Below, one piece after another: positions 41,425 through 52,500 of a stretch of DNA of 64,000 nucleotides; position 1 is the first letter of the stretch; each line of letters opens with the position of its first letter. The notes beneath the pieces are model-generated. The model ran no database searches and had not been told where the DNA came from. It was given only the letters and a program-made list of their open reading frames with translations. The position numbers and the translations under genes were made by a program. The stretch is from Clostridium aquiflavi (GTDB lineage Bacteria > Bacillota > Clostridia > Clostridiales > Clostridiaceae). The stretch spans positions 22,166 through 86,165 of the forward strand of contig NZ_JAVJAN010000014.1 of the NCBI RefSeq assembly GCF_031344075.1. Reading direction: 5' to 3'.

Positions 41425-42426
41425 ATGCTTAAAGGACATCAATCCTGGATTTTTAATTCTAAACCTACAATATTAGCTTCTGCCGCCGTTGGTGGTCCTT
41501 TTGAAGGTAATGGTGCTTTAGCTGATGACTTTGATATACTTTATGATGATTTATGGCTTGGGCAAGATAGCTATGAAAAAGCAGAAAAGGCTCTACTTGA
41601 GCATGCTTGTGAAAGAGCAATACAAAAATCAAAGATACAAAAAGAAAATATTAACTTTTTCTTAAGTGGAGATTTAATGAATCAAATCATTTCTAGTAGC
41701 TTTACTGCAAGAACTTTAGGAATACCTTATTTAGGAATATTTGGTGCTTGCTCTAGCTCCATGGAAGGTTTAGCATTAGCTGCTCAATTAATAGAAAGTA
41801 AAGCAGCTAAATATGTTATAGCAGCTGCAAGTAGTCATAATGCAGCTGCTGAAAAACAATTTAGATATCCTACAGAATATGGTGTGCAAAGACCACCTAC
41901 TGCTCAATGGACAGTAACTGGAGCTGGAGCTGCAGTCCTTGGACAAAATGGAAACGGACCTAAAATAACTTCTGCGACCATAGGAAGAGTAGTAGATATG
42001 GGTATTTCAGATCCATATAACGTTGGTGCAGCCATGGCACCAGCAGCTGTAGATACCATTGAAGCGCATTTTAGAGATTTAAATATTGATGCTTCTCATT
42101 ATGATCTTATTGCCACTGGTGATTTAGGAAAAGTTGGCCATGAACTTGCTAATGCTTTATTAAAAAAACATGAAATAAATATGCCAACGGATATATTTAC
42201 AGATTGTGGTCTTTTAATATATAAAGAAGACCAACCAAGCTTTTCTGGTGGAAGTGGCTGTGGTTGTTCTGCTACTGTAACTTATGGACATTTACTTAAT
42301 CGTATGCGAAAAGGGGAATTAAAGAAAATATTGATTGTTGCAACAGGTGCCTTAATGTCTCCTATCTCCTTCCAACAAAAGGAAAGCATACCTAGTGTTG
42401 CCCATGCTGTTTCTATAGAAATGTAA
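41425..42426 (+). CDS. spoVAD: Stage V sporulation protein AD
   Basis: A 333-residue soluble protein with thiolase-like fold that binds dipicolinic acid on the spore inner membrane. It shows ILASAAVGGPFEGNGALADDFDILYDDLWLGQDSYEKAE (core GPFEGNGALADDFD, ~24-37), LGIFGACSSSMEGLA (~105) and GGSGCGCSATVTYGHLL (~275), all typical of SpoVAD. The ATG follows immediately after the spoVAC stop, so translation is coupled. Confidence 0.94.
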   Translation: MLKGHQSWIFNSKPTILASAAVGGPFEGNGALADDFDILYDDLWLGQDSYEKAEKALLEHACERAIQKSKIQKENINFFLSGDLMNQIISSSFTARTLGIPYLGIFGACSSSMEGLALAAQLIESKAAKYVIAAASSHNAAAEKQFRYPTEYGVQRPPTAQWTVTGAGAAVLGQNGNGPKITSATIGRVVDMGISDPYNVGAAMAPAAVDTIEAHFRDLNIDASHYDLIATGDLGKVGHELANALLKKHEINMPTDIFTDCGLLIYKEDQPSFSGGSGCGCSATVTYGHLLNRMRKGELKKILIVATGALMSPISFQQKESIPSVAHAVSIEM

Positions 42427-42448
42427 AAAAGAAGGTGTGAGTTAAGTT

Positions 42449-42802
42449 ATGGAAAAATTTATTTTTGCATTTATAATAGGTGGATTAATTTGTGTTATTG
42501 GGCAACTTATAATGGATACTTTAAAGATTACCCCTGCACATACAACTTGTACACTAGTTGTAATTGGTGCAATTTTAGGTGGATTTGGTCTATATGATCC
42601 TTTGGTGAAATTCGCAGGTGCTGGAGCATTTGTACCTATAAGTAGCTTTGGAAATACCCTTGTAACAGCTGCTATAACTGAGGCTGAGCAAACGGGTTTT
42701 ATAGGAATATTTACTGGTGTTTTAAAGACAGTAAGTGTAGGTGTTTCCTCCGCAATAATATTTGGATTTATTTCTGCCATGATATTTAAACCAAAAGGTT
42801 AG
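42449..42802 (+). CDS. spoVAE: Stage V sporulation protein AE (AEb type)
   Basis: A 117-residue membrane protein with three to four helices: FAFIIGGLICVIGQLIMD, TLVVIGAILGGFGLYDPL and FAGAGAFVPISSFGNTL. This is the SpoVAEb type and is related in sequence to SpoVAC (shared IGQ and GLYD motifs). It completes the C-D-E core of the dipicolinate channel complex. AGAAGGTG lies upstream of the ATG. The palindromic element C follows the gene. Confidence 0.92.
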   Translation: MEKFIFAFIIGGLICVIGQLIMDTLKITPAHTTCTLVVIGAILGGFGLYDPLVKFAGAGAFVPISSFGNTLVTAAITEAEQTGFIGIFTGVLKTVSVGVSSAIIFGFISAMIFKPKG

Positions 42803-42824
42803 GCATATGAAAAAATTCTTTTCA

Positions 42825-42911
42825 AAATAACCCACGTGAACACTTACATTGAACTGTTTCCTGTCTACTTTACAGGGAGCAGTTCACATTCATATTATCG
42901 TGGATTTCATA
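42825..42911. repeat. Nested palindromic 3'-end element C
   Basis: Outer arms CCCACG (42831-42836) and CGTGGA (42899-42904). Inner palindrome TGAACTGTTTCCTGT (42850-42864), CTACTT, ACAGGGAGCAGTTCA (42872-42886). It lies between the convergent spoVAE and dus genes. A further AAAATCCACC copy of the left arm occurs at ~42934. Confidence 0.7.
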
Positions 42912-43022
42912 GTTGAGACAAGACTCCACCTTTAAAATCCACCAATAATATAAAATTATTTTATTATCTTCTCTTGTTCTTCTTAATCATACTTATTTAA
43001 TAAAATATAGCCATATTTAATT

Positions 43023-43982
43023 TTAATTATTAAATAATCCTGCTCCTTCTATGATTTCCTGCTCCATAAATAAACTTGAAACTGCTTCATTATAATCACT
43101 TAACTTTTGTGACTTCTTTATTTTTTTAGCATATTTTTTATTATCTGAAAACATGTAAATCATATATCCCCATAGTTCTTTCATTCTAAAGATTGCATTT
43201 CTATCTTCATTAAATAATTCTATATATTTATTAAAAATTTCACTATGAAAATCTTTTAATACTTCTTTATCTATAAAAGTATTATTTTTAATCTGATTCA
43301 TTAACCCTGGATTTGCTAGTATACCTCTTCCTAGCATTACTTTGTTTACTTCTGGAAAAGCTTTTATTAATTTATTATGATCATCAACATTAAAAATATC
43401 ACCATTATAGCATACTTGATTGGTGCTTAAAGATAATGCATCTTTAAATACCTCTAAATTAGGTTTATTTCCATAAAAATCTTTTTGTGTTCTAGAATGA
43501 ATAATTAATTCTTCTATAGGATATTTATTGTAAATTTTTATTAGTTCATAAAATTCTTCTGGACTCTCCTTTCCTATTCTAGTTTTTATAGAAATTTTCA
43601 TATCATCTATTTTAAATATTTTATCTAAAAACATATCAAGTTCTTCTCTTTTGGCTAGAAATCCTGATCCTCTATTTTTTGAAACAACCGTTCCAGCAGG
43701 GCAGCCTAAATTTAAATTAACCTCATTATAACCTAATTGTTGTAATTTTCTAGAAGTATTAATAAAACCTTCTGAATCATTGGTAAGTATTTGAGGTACA
43801 ATATTCATCCCTTTATTATTTTCAGGTAAAACATCCCTTAACTCTTTAGTTTTAAGACTTCTGCTTTTATTTGTAACAATAAAAGGGGTAAAATATTTAT
43901 CAATATTATGAAAAAATTTTTCATAAGCATTTCTATATATATATCCTGTAATTCCTTCCATTGGTGCTAAATAATATTTCAT
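43023..43982 (-). CDS. dus: tRNA-dihydrouridine synthase
   Basis: A 319-residue FMN enzyme that reduces uridines in tRNA with NADPH. It starts YYLAPMEGITGYIYRNAY, and NLNLGCPAGTVVSKNRGSGF (~90-109) has the catalytic Cys in the LGCP motif. Further motifs are KTRIG (~153), ELIIHSRTQKDFY (~175) and VMLGRGILANPGL (~235). It is slightly shorter than DusB-type enzymes and ends without the long C-terminal domain. AGGAG precedes the ATG. Single gene; a decayed copy of a short dus segment is seen at ~59280-59320. Confidence 0.92.
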   Translation of the reverse strand: MKYYLAPMEGITGYIYRNAYEKFFHNIDKYFTPFIVTNKSRSLKTKELRDVLPENNKGMNIVPQILTNDSEGFINTSRKLQQLGYNEVNLNLGCPAGTVVSKNRGSGFLAKREELDMFLDKIFKIDDMKISIKTRIGKESPEEFYELIKIYNKYPIEELIIHSRTQKDFYGNKPNLEVFKDALSLSTNQVCYNGDIFNVDDHNKLIKAFPEVNKVMLGRGILANPGLMNQIKNNTFIDKEVLKDFHSEIFNKYIELFNEDRNAIFRMKELWGYMIYMFSDNKKYAKKIKKSQKLSDYNEAVSSLFMEQEIIEGAGLFNN

Positions 43983-44109
43983 TTAATGACTCCTCATAAT
44001 CTAAGTTATATTTGCTTATAAAAGTAGTATTTAATTTCCCACACTATTATTCTTTTATAAACTTTCCAAAAAACATTATATCAGGATGAACTTTTCTTAT
44101 CTACTTAAT

Positions 44110-47100
44110 TTATTTATTATAATAATCTATATCCCAACTTTTAGGCAGCCTTATAAATAAATTACCTACATAATATTCATTCCTTGGTTTCTCTATTTCT
44201 CTATTACAATTAGCATCTTTATCATTTTTTTTAGATCTAATATTATTAAAGACCCCCTTCAAACTAAGCATTCCATATCCCCACTGAGGATTAGGATATA
44301 CGTCTCCTGGTCTTTGCTGAGCACCTCTTATCAAATATGTTTTTAATTTGTCAGCATACATTGTAGTATCATTACCATCAATAATTCCCCATTGAAATAG
44401 TAATGCACAGGATCCTGCTACAACAGCACCTGCCACACTTGAACCACTAATAATTGCAGTGGTTCCATCTACCGAAGTGGTCTTAGCATTAACTCCTCCA
44501 GCTGCAATATCAGGCTTTATCATATCATTTCTTGTAAACCCTCTTCCTGATTCTGGTACGATCGAATTATTATTTTGATTATAGTATGCTGCAGTTATAA
44601 CACTGCTAGATGTTCCTGGAAGAGTCAATGTAATATATGGGTTAGGTCTAAGAAATCTTGTATCAGGTGCTATAAGTTCTCTCTGTAATATCCATGCATC
44701 ATATCTTCCTACTAAAATTAATTCTCCTATAAGCTTAAATTGCCATATACCTACTCTAATATCTCTTGCCACAATAACTATTTTTTGATCTCCACTTATT
44801 TCCTCTGGTATAAAATATTCTATTGTCATTTTAGTTTCTTCATATACAAAAGTAACATCTACAATTTCCTTAAGCTTTGGAGGTATTCTTTTAATAACCT
44901 CACCAGTTGGAGATGTTATTGATAGTGCTACTTTATCTGGCTTTGAAATCCATATTTCAATACGTATATCTTTCTGTTTTTCTCCTATTTTAAGTTCTAT
45001 AATTCCAATATCTCCTGCACTCTTTATTGTTCCTGAAGTATGAGTTGCAGTATTTCCTTGATTACCAGTTGGAGCAACTACTGCAACTCCAATATTTTTA
45101 CAAATTTCTTCTGAATATCTTTCAACTAAGGACTCTCCAGTATGAGCACCCATATTTGTTCCTAATGGAATATACATTATAATAGGCTTATTTAATTTAG
45201 ATGCTAAATCTAATAAATATCTCATACCTAAAAATACTGAAGTATTTTTATATGAAATTTCATTTCCATAAAGTGCATAAGCTTGTCTGAAAGCCTTATT
45301 ACCTGATCTAAGCTTTACAACTGCTAAGCTACACTTCGGAGCTACTCCTATAAGTTCTGGATTAGCGCCTTTTGCTGCTATAATACCTGCTATTTTTGTT
45401 CCATGACCTATTTCATCCTTAGATGGTACAATTTTATATGGATCACTACCATTTCGATTTGCTTGTATTGCCTTATTAATATCATCTTGCGTGTATATAG
45501 TCCCCGCTATAATTTCTGGTTGTAGAGTATCGTTTTCAATATTTTGATCATAAATTGATATAATCCTAGAAGTTCCATCTTTATTTATAAATTCATCATT
45601 TAAATAATCTATTCCAGTATCAACGATGCCAACAATAACCCCCGAACCATCTAATGATAAGTATTCGCTATTGTGAAATAGTGTTGCTTCTGATGCTATT
45701 ACAGGTGATATATCACATAGTGTAAGAGCTGAACCTGGATCTGCAAAAATTATTTCTTTAGTTGTCTTTAATACCTTGTTATTTATTTCATATGGCAATG
45801 TTACAAACGCACGTTTTTCATCTATTATATATACATCTGAATCTTGAAACTTCTTTATTGCATTAACTATATCTCCTCTATATTCAACTACTGTATTTAA
45901 ATTATTTTCTTTTAAAAAATAATTTATTTTTTTATTTATTGATATTTCTCTGTTTTTCTCTTTTTCAAGTCCTCTAATATTATCAAAAACCCCTTTTACA
46001 TCTAGCATACCATAACCCCACTGAGGATTAGGATAAACGTCTCCTTGTCTTTTATTTGCTCCTCTTATTAAATATGTTTTTAATTTTATAGCAAACATTG
46101 GACTGTCATTTTCCTCAACAATCCCCCACTCAAGCAATAGTGCGCATGCCCCCGCTGTAACAGCACCTGCCACACTTGAACCACTAATAATTTGAGTTCC
46201 TCCACCTACAGAAGTTGTTATAGTATTAATTCCACCTGCTGCAATATCTGGCTTAATCATATTATTCCTAGTATAACCCTTACCTGACTCAAGTACAATT
46301 GAGTTGTTATTTTGATTGTAATATGCTATAGTTATTGCCCCCTTGGAGGTTCCTGGCGTAGTTAATGTAGTATTGGGAATAGGATTAAGAAATTTTGTAT
46401 CTGGCGCTAAAATCTCTCTTTGTAATATCCATGCATCATATTTTCCAACTACGATTAACTCACCTATAAGTTTAAATTTCCATATGCCCTCTCTAATATT
46501 TCTTGCAATGATAAGTATTTTTTGCTCTCCTGTTAATTCCTCAGGTATAAAATATTCTATTGTCATTTTAGTTTCTTCATACAGAAAATTAATATCTGTC
46601 ACTGTTTTAAGCTTTGGAGATATTTTACTAATAGCTTCACCTGTAGGAGATATTATTGATAATGCTACCTTATCTGGCTTGGACATCCATATTTGGATAC
46701 GTATATCATGCTGATTTTTTCCTATCTGAATTTCTATAGTTGCCTCTTCTCCTTTATTTTTTATTACTCCTGAAGTATGAGTATCCGTATTTCCTTGATT
46801 ACCACTAGGAACAACAACTGCTACACCATTATAATTAGAAATTTCAGTTATATATTTTTCAATAAATGCTTCTCCATTATGAGGTCCAGTATTGGCGCCT
46901 AATGGAATATATATTACAATAGGCTTCTTTAATTCAACTGATAAATCATACAAATATTTTATGCCAAGTAATATGCCTGAATTTTGGTATACAGGCTCAT
47001 TTCCATAAACTTGATAATACTCTCTAAAAGACTTAAATGCTGGTCTAAGTTTTACTATTGCTAAATTGCACCTAGGCGCTGCACCAATTATCCCAGGTGT

Positions 47101-49434
47101 AGCACCTCTTGCAGCTATTATCCCTGCCATATTTGTTCCGTGACCTATTTCATCCTTAGATGGTACAATTTCATATGGATCTTGTCCATTTTTTTTAGCT
47201 TGTATTGCCTTATTTATATCCTCTTGTTTATATACAGCACATTTAAACTTAGATGAGTTATCTGGGATACTTCTATCCATGATTTCTAAAATTCTAGTGG
47301 TTCCATCCTCATTTACAAATTCTTCATTTAAATAGTCTATTCCTGTATCAATTATCCCTACAATTACACCTAAACCACTTAGTTGTAAATAAACATTATT
47401 ATGAAACACAGTAGCTCCGGATGCTTCTACTGGTGAAATATCGCAAGTTGTATATGCATCGCCTAAATCTACATATACTATTTCATGTGTTGACTTTACC
47501 ACATCATCATAAATTTCATATGGTGTTGCAATTAATGCACGTTTTTCGTCTACTATATATACTGACGTATTTTTAAAATTCTTCAATGCATTAACTATAT
47601 CACCTTTATATTCAACCAAAAAAATCATATTATTTATATCAAAAAAATTATTGGGAGATTCCGCCATCTCTCTGCTATTTTCTTCTTTTAATCCTCTAAT
47701 GTTATCAAAAACGCCCTTCATATTGATGATTCCATAACCCCACTGTGGATTAGGATACTCATCACCTTCCCTTTTTGATGTTCCTCTTATTAGATATGTT
47801 TTAAGTTTTATTGAATACATAGATCTATCTTTACCCTGAACAATTCCCCACTGGAATATAAGTGCACAACATCCTGCAACTACAGCTGCTGCCACACTGG
47901 ATCCACTGATAATTTTGTCGCTATTATTTCCGTAAATTGCTAATGCATTAACTCCACCAGCTACTATATCTGGTTTTATTCTATCATCCCTTGTATAACC
48001 TCTACCAGAATCTACTTCAATTGCATTGTTAGTTTGATTATAATACCCAACAGATATGGCATGTCTTGATGTTGATGGAATCATTAATGTTCCATCTGGA
48101 TTTGGACTTAAAAATTTTGTATTTGGTGCAATTATTGACTTCTGTGGTAAATAAGCATTATATTTACCTACTGACACCATTTCTCCTAAAAGCTTAAAAT
48201 CCCATATACCTTCAGCTATATTTATGGCTGTAATATTAATTTTTTCATCACCACTTATTTCCTCTGGTTTAAGATACTGAATAAACATCTTAGTTTTTTC
48301 ATATATAAAATTAATTTCTGTAATCTTTTTGTTTATGGGCGCTATTCTATCAACTATTTCTCCAGAAGGAGATGTAATTGATAATGTTACTTTATCTGGT
48401 TTAGAAATCCATATTTCAAATTTTAAATTTTTTTGTTTCTCATCTACTATAAGCTCAATATTAGCAACATCACCATCTTTAACTATTACTCCTGAAGTAT
48501 GAGTATCTGCATCTGCTTCATTTCCTGTTGGTACAACAACAGCTACTCCTCTAATTCTTGAAATCTCATCTATATATCTTTCATTAAGAGCTAATCCATT
48601 GTGAGCCCCCATATTATAGCCTAGTGGTATCAATATTACAATCGGTTTCTTTAGATTCATAGAAAGCTCATATAGATAGCTTATTCCACTAAACACTGCA
48701 ATATTTGAATAGATAGGTGCATTTCCATATACATAACCTTCCTCTTTTAATTTTTTACTTGCAGGTAATAGTTTTACAATAGCTAAATCACATTTAGGTG
48801 CTGCTCCTGCAAGTGATGGTTTTGCGCCTCTACCAGCAGCAATTCCTGCCATATTTGTACCATGACCTATTTCATCCTTTGAAGGTACTATTGCATACGG
48901 ATCTTTACCTTCTCTTTTAGCTTTAATTGCATTATTTATATCCTCTATTGTATACTCAGTTCCTAGAGCTTGACCACTAGGTCTTTTTCCTGTATTAATT
49001 GTTTGATCAAAGATAGCTAAAATCCTTGAGGTACCATCTACATTTATAAATTCTTCATTTAAATAATCTATTCCCGTATCAATTATTCCTAATATAACAC
49101 CTGATCCATCTAATGGTAAGTACTCATTGTTATGAAACTGCGCAGCTCCAGATGCTTCCACTGGTGAAACAGCACATAATGTATATATGGCTACAGGATT
49201 TCTATAAGTAATTACATTAGATAGTTTACTGACTATCTCCTCTATATCTTCATCTATAACTGATAGTAATGCAGTATTTTCATTAATTACAAATACCTTA
49301 GCATTTGTAAATTTATTTACAGCACTAACAATATCTCCACTGTAGTCTACTAGTGCATATGTTACATTGTCTCCTGTAAAAACATCATCTGAATCCTTTC
49401 TATGATCTTTTTTATAAATCTTACTCTTTTTTAT
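44110..49434 (-). CDS. Triple-domain Csp-like subtilisin (S8) protease, probable AUA start
   Basis: About 1774 residues if started at ATA 49434-49432, six bases after GGGGGG; no ATG, GTG or TTG occurs in frame before the GTG at 49161, which would remove the first prodomain. Three units follow, each with a ~100-residue prodomain-like part (YxGDIVxAxxxF ... TLCDISPVEASG) and a ~460-residue S8 domain. All triads are present: first domain Asp ~119 (IDTGID), His ~191 (GHGT), Ser ~513 (SGSSVA); the second Asp is at ~696. Oxyanion Asn (PTGNE, PSGNQ, PTGNQ) is kept. It ends NEYYVGNLFIRLPK, shared with its two neighbours. No signal peptide. Csp proteases of clostridia activate the cortex lytic enzyme SleC in germination; the role here is inferred. 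Confidence 0.85.
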   Translation of the reverse strand: MKKSKIYKKDHRKDSDDVFTGDNVTYALVDYSGDIVSAVNKFTNAKVFVINENTALLSVIDEDIEEIVSKLSNVITYRNPVAIYTLCAVSPVEASGAAQFHNNEYLPLDGSGVILGIIDTGIDYLNEEFINVDGTSRILAIFDQTINTGKRPSGQALGTEYTIEDINNAIKAKREGKDPYAIVPSKDEIGHGTNMAGIAAGRGAKPSLAGAAPKCDLAIVKLLPASKKLKEEGYVYGNAPIYSNIAVFSGISYLYELSMNLKKPIVILIPLGYNMGAHNGLALNERYIDEISRIRGVAVVVPTGNEADADTHTSGVIVKDGDVANIELIVDEKQKNLKFEIWISKPDKVTLSITSPSGEIVDRIAPINKKITEINFIYEKTKMFIQYLKPEEISGDEKINITAINIAEGIWDFKLLGEMVSVGKYNAYLPQKSIIAPNTKFLSPNPDGTLMIPSTSRHAISVGYYNQTNNAIEVDSGRGYTRDDRIKPDIVAGGVNALAIYGNNSDKIISGSSVAAAVVAGCCALIFQWGIVQGKDRSMYSIKLKTYLIRGTSKREGDEYPNPQWGYGIINMKGVFDNIRGLKEENSREMAESPNNFFDINNMIFLVEYKGDIVNALKNFKNTSVYIVDEKRALIATPYEIYDDVVKSTHEIVYVDLGDAYTTCDISPVEASGATVFHNNVYLQLSGLGVIVGIIDTGIDYLNEEFVNEDGTTRILEIMDRSIPDNSSKFKCAVYKQEDINKAIQAKKNGQDPYEIVPSKDEIGHGTNMAGIIAARGATPGIIGAAPRCNLAIVKLRPAFKSFREYYQVYGNEPVYQNSGILLGIKYLYDLSVELKKPIVIYIPLGANTGPHNGEAFIEKYITEISNYNGVAVVVPSGNQGNTDTHTSGVIKNKGEEATIEIQIGKNQHDIRIQIWMSKPDKVALSIISPTGEAISKISPKLKTVTDINFLYEETKMTIEYFIPEELTGEQKILIIARNIREGIWKFKLIGELIVVGKYDAWILQREILAPDTKFLNPIPNTTLTTPGTSKGAITIAYYNQNNNSIVLESGKGYTRNNMIKPDIAAGGINTITTSVGGGTQIISGSSVAGAVTAGACALLLEWGIVEENDSPMFAIKLKTYLIRGANKRQGDVYPNPQWGYGMLDVKGVFDNIRGLEKEKNREISINKKINYFLKENNLNTVVEYRGDIVNAIKKFQDSDVYIIDEKRAFVTLPYEINNKVLKTTKEIIFADPGSALTLCDISPVIASEATLFHNSEYLSLDGSGVIVGIVDTGIDYLNDEFINKDGTSRIISIYDQNIENDTLQPEIIAGTIYTQDDINKAIQANRNGSDPYKIVPSKDEIGHGTKIAGIIAAKGANPELIGVAPKCSLAVVKLRSGNKAFRQAYALYGNEISYKNTSVFLGMRYLLDLASKLNKPIIMYIPLGTNMGAHTGESLVERYSEEICKNIGVAVVAPTGNQGNTATHTSGTIKSAGDIGIIELKIGEKQKDIRIEIWISKPDKVALSITSPTGEVIKRIPPKLKEIVDVTFVYEETKMTIEYFIPEEISGDQKIVIVARDIRVGIWQFKLIGELILVGRYDAWILQRELIAPDTRFLRPNPYITLTLPGTSSSVITAAYYNQNNNSIVPESGRGFTRNDMIKPDIAAGGVNAKTTSVDGTTAIISGSSVAGAVVAGSCALLFQWGIIDGNDTTMYADKLKTYLIRGAQQRPGDVYPNPQWGYGMLSLKGVFNNIRSKKNDKDANCNREIEKPRNEYYVGNLFIRLPKSWDIDYYNK

Positions 49435-49541
49435 ACTAATCCCCCCTTTTCACTATCTATGCACTAATATAAAAATTGAGACTAGAGAAGTAATAATGAA
49501 TTATAAAACTCCTCAGAAAATTCATAATTCATTCTCAACTC

Positions 49542-52500
49542 CTAACTCTCAATTAAATATTCTTTAGGTAATCTTATAAATAAATTACCAACATAATACT
49601 CGTTTTCATATATTGTTTTTTTTGTAACTATATTTTTCTCTTCTATACTATTGTTAATTTTAAATCTAATATTATCAAAGACTCCCTTCATATTAACCAT
49701 ACCATATCCCCACTGTGGATTAGGATATACATCACCTTCCCGTTTTGATGTGCCTGCAATAAGATAAGTTTTAACTTTTGTTGCATATAAATTTATATCA
49801 TTTCCATTAACAATTCCCCACTGAAATATAAGCGCTGAACATCCTGCTACCACAGCTGCTGCCACACTAGATCCACTAACAAGTTGTGTTCCAGTATCTC
49901 CAGCCTTAGATACTAAAGCATTTACTCCACCTGCTACTACATCTGGTTTAACTCTACCATCTCTTGTATATCCTCTTCCCGACTCTCTTACATTAGAATT
50001 ATTATTTTGATTATAATAGCCAGTGGATATAGCATATGCTGATGTTGATGGAACAGTTAAAGTTATATATGGATCTGGATTTAAAAATTTTGTACCTGGT
50101 GCTAACAATTCTCTCTGAATTAAATATGCATCACATTTCCCAGTTACAACCAATTCTCCTGTAAGTTTAAATATCCAGATTCCTTCCCTTATATTTCTAG
50201 CTTTAATTGTAATCCTTTCCTCACCAGTTAATGTTTCTGGTATAGAGTATTCTACATATATTATGGTACTTTCATATAAAAATTTAATTTCTGTTATTTT
50301 ATTAAGAGCAGGTGGTATTCTGCTAATTACTTCTCCAGAAGGAGAAATAATTGATAATGAAAATTTATCTGGTTTAGACATCCAAATTTCAAATTTTATA
50401 TTTTTTTGACTTTTATCTATTTTAAGCTGAATACTCTGAGTATCACCTGTTTCAACTATAGTTCCAGATGTATGAATATCTGAATCTCCTTGATTTCCAT
50501 TTGCCACAACCACAGTTATTCCTTTAACCCTTGAAATCTCATCTATATATCTCTCAATAAAGGATAGTCCATTATGAGGACCACTATTTGTACCTAAAGG
50601 TACAAGTATTACCATAGGTATTTTTAACCTACGAGATAAATCATATAAATACTTAATACCTGCAAATACAACTGAAGTTGAAAAAGCAGGTATATCTCCG
50701 TATACCCCAAAGTCATCTCTTAATGATAATACTGCAGGACTTAATTTTACAACAGCAAAATTGCATTTCGGTGCTACGCCTCTAACTTCTGGATTTGCAC
50801 CTCTAGCTCCTATAATTTCTGCCATACTAGTACCATGACCAGTTGAATCCTTTGCTGGTACTATTTTATAAGGATCCTCACCACTTCTCTTAGCCTTAAT
50901 TGCTTTATTTATTTCTTCTCTAGTATACTCACTACCTCCGTACTGGCCCTCAGGTGGTTTCCCAGTAGAAATATTTTGATCCCAAATAGCTAAAATTCTT
51001 GATGTGTCATCTTCATTAATAAACTCCTCATTTAAATAATCTATACCCGTATCAATTATACCTATAGTAACGCCACGACCATCTAGTGGTAAGTAAATAC
51101 TGTTATGAAATACAGTTGCTCCCGATGATTCTACTGGTGAAATATCACATAATGTATGCAATACAGTAGGAACTGCATAAATAATTACATCAAAAAGTTT
51201 ATTAATTACTTCATTTAAATCTCCTTGTACCGCTAATATTGCATAATTTTTATCAGCAATAAAAATACGAGCATTGGTGATTTTTTTTACAGCACCAACA
51301 ATATCCCCCTGATATTCTATAGTTGCAAAGATAGTGTCTTGTAATGTAAAAAACTCCTCATCTGTAATATTATCCATGTTATTTTTTGATGTATTTTCAC
51401 CTCTAACATTCGCTAATTTTAGTAAATTTAAAGAATCATAAGCACATACAATGCCATAACCCCAGTTAGGATCTGGATAAAGTACCTCTGTCCTGTCTCT
51501 TTTAGCACCTTTTGAAAGATAATACTTAAGCCTATCTCCATAAAGAAATGGATCGTTGCCCTTAACTATTCCCCACTGTAAAAGTAATGCGCATATTCCT
51601 GCTACATGAGGTGCAGCCATTGAAGTTCCACTTTTAGTATCAAACCCATTATCTGATACTGTAGATAATATTTGTTCTCCTGGAGCTACTATATCTGGTT
51701 TTGTAAATGAAGTTTTATAAAATTTTCCCCTACCTGAAAAAGATGAAAAAGTATTTGTTCTATTGTTATAGCTACCCACTGATATTACACTCTCTACTGT
51801 AGCTGGAATTCCTAAGGTATTATATACATCTGGCTTAAGAAACCTTGTTTTTGGATTAAGAGCTTCTGTAATAGGAAGCCATATATCATATACTCCCCTA
51901 TATTTATTAAGAACTTTTAAAATTAATTTCCATTCACCACTTGGTAAAGATTCTGAACTTGGCAAAATACTTATAGATATTTCTCCATTTATATCAAAAG
52001 GCTTAGGTCCTGTATTATAAATAATACATTTATCAACGCCTATATTAATTTCTCTATATCCATCACGAAGGACTATTTCTCCACTTTTTTCACCTAATGA
52101 ATTCTCTATCTCAATAGAAACATCAACTAAAAGTGGTTTATATAATTGTAGATTTATTGCTACTTCAGAATCTGCTACACCAAATGGAATTACATTCACA
52201 TCGCTTAATTCACCACCAACATGATGAGCTGCCTCTCCTTCATTTCCTGATGCAATAACCATTGCTACTCTTTCAAGCTTACATATAGTGTCTATATATT
52301 GTTCTAAAAGACTAGTACCATTATGGGCCCCATCATTAGTACTTAAACTAATATTTATAGCAAGTGGTTTATTAATTTCATTTGCCTTATCTACAAGAAA
52401 CTTTATTCCTCTCATAATCTGAGTACTTAACGCAAAATTTAAAAAACCATATCTAGTAATTTTCACCATAGCAATTGAGCTTTTAAAAGCTACACCATAA

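Noticed and set aside
49162..49434. Apparent 380-base gap between the first and second large protease genes
   Set aside because: The frame stays open here and encodes a prodomain-like segment that matches those before the other S8 units, so it belongs to the protease gene at 44110.
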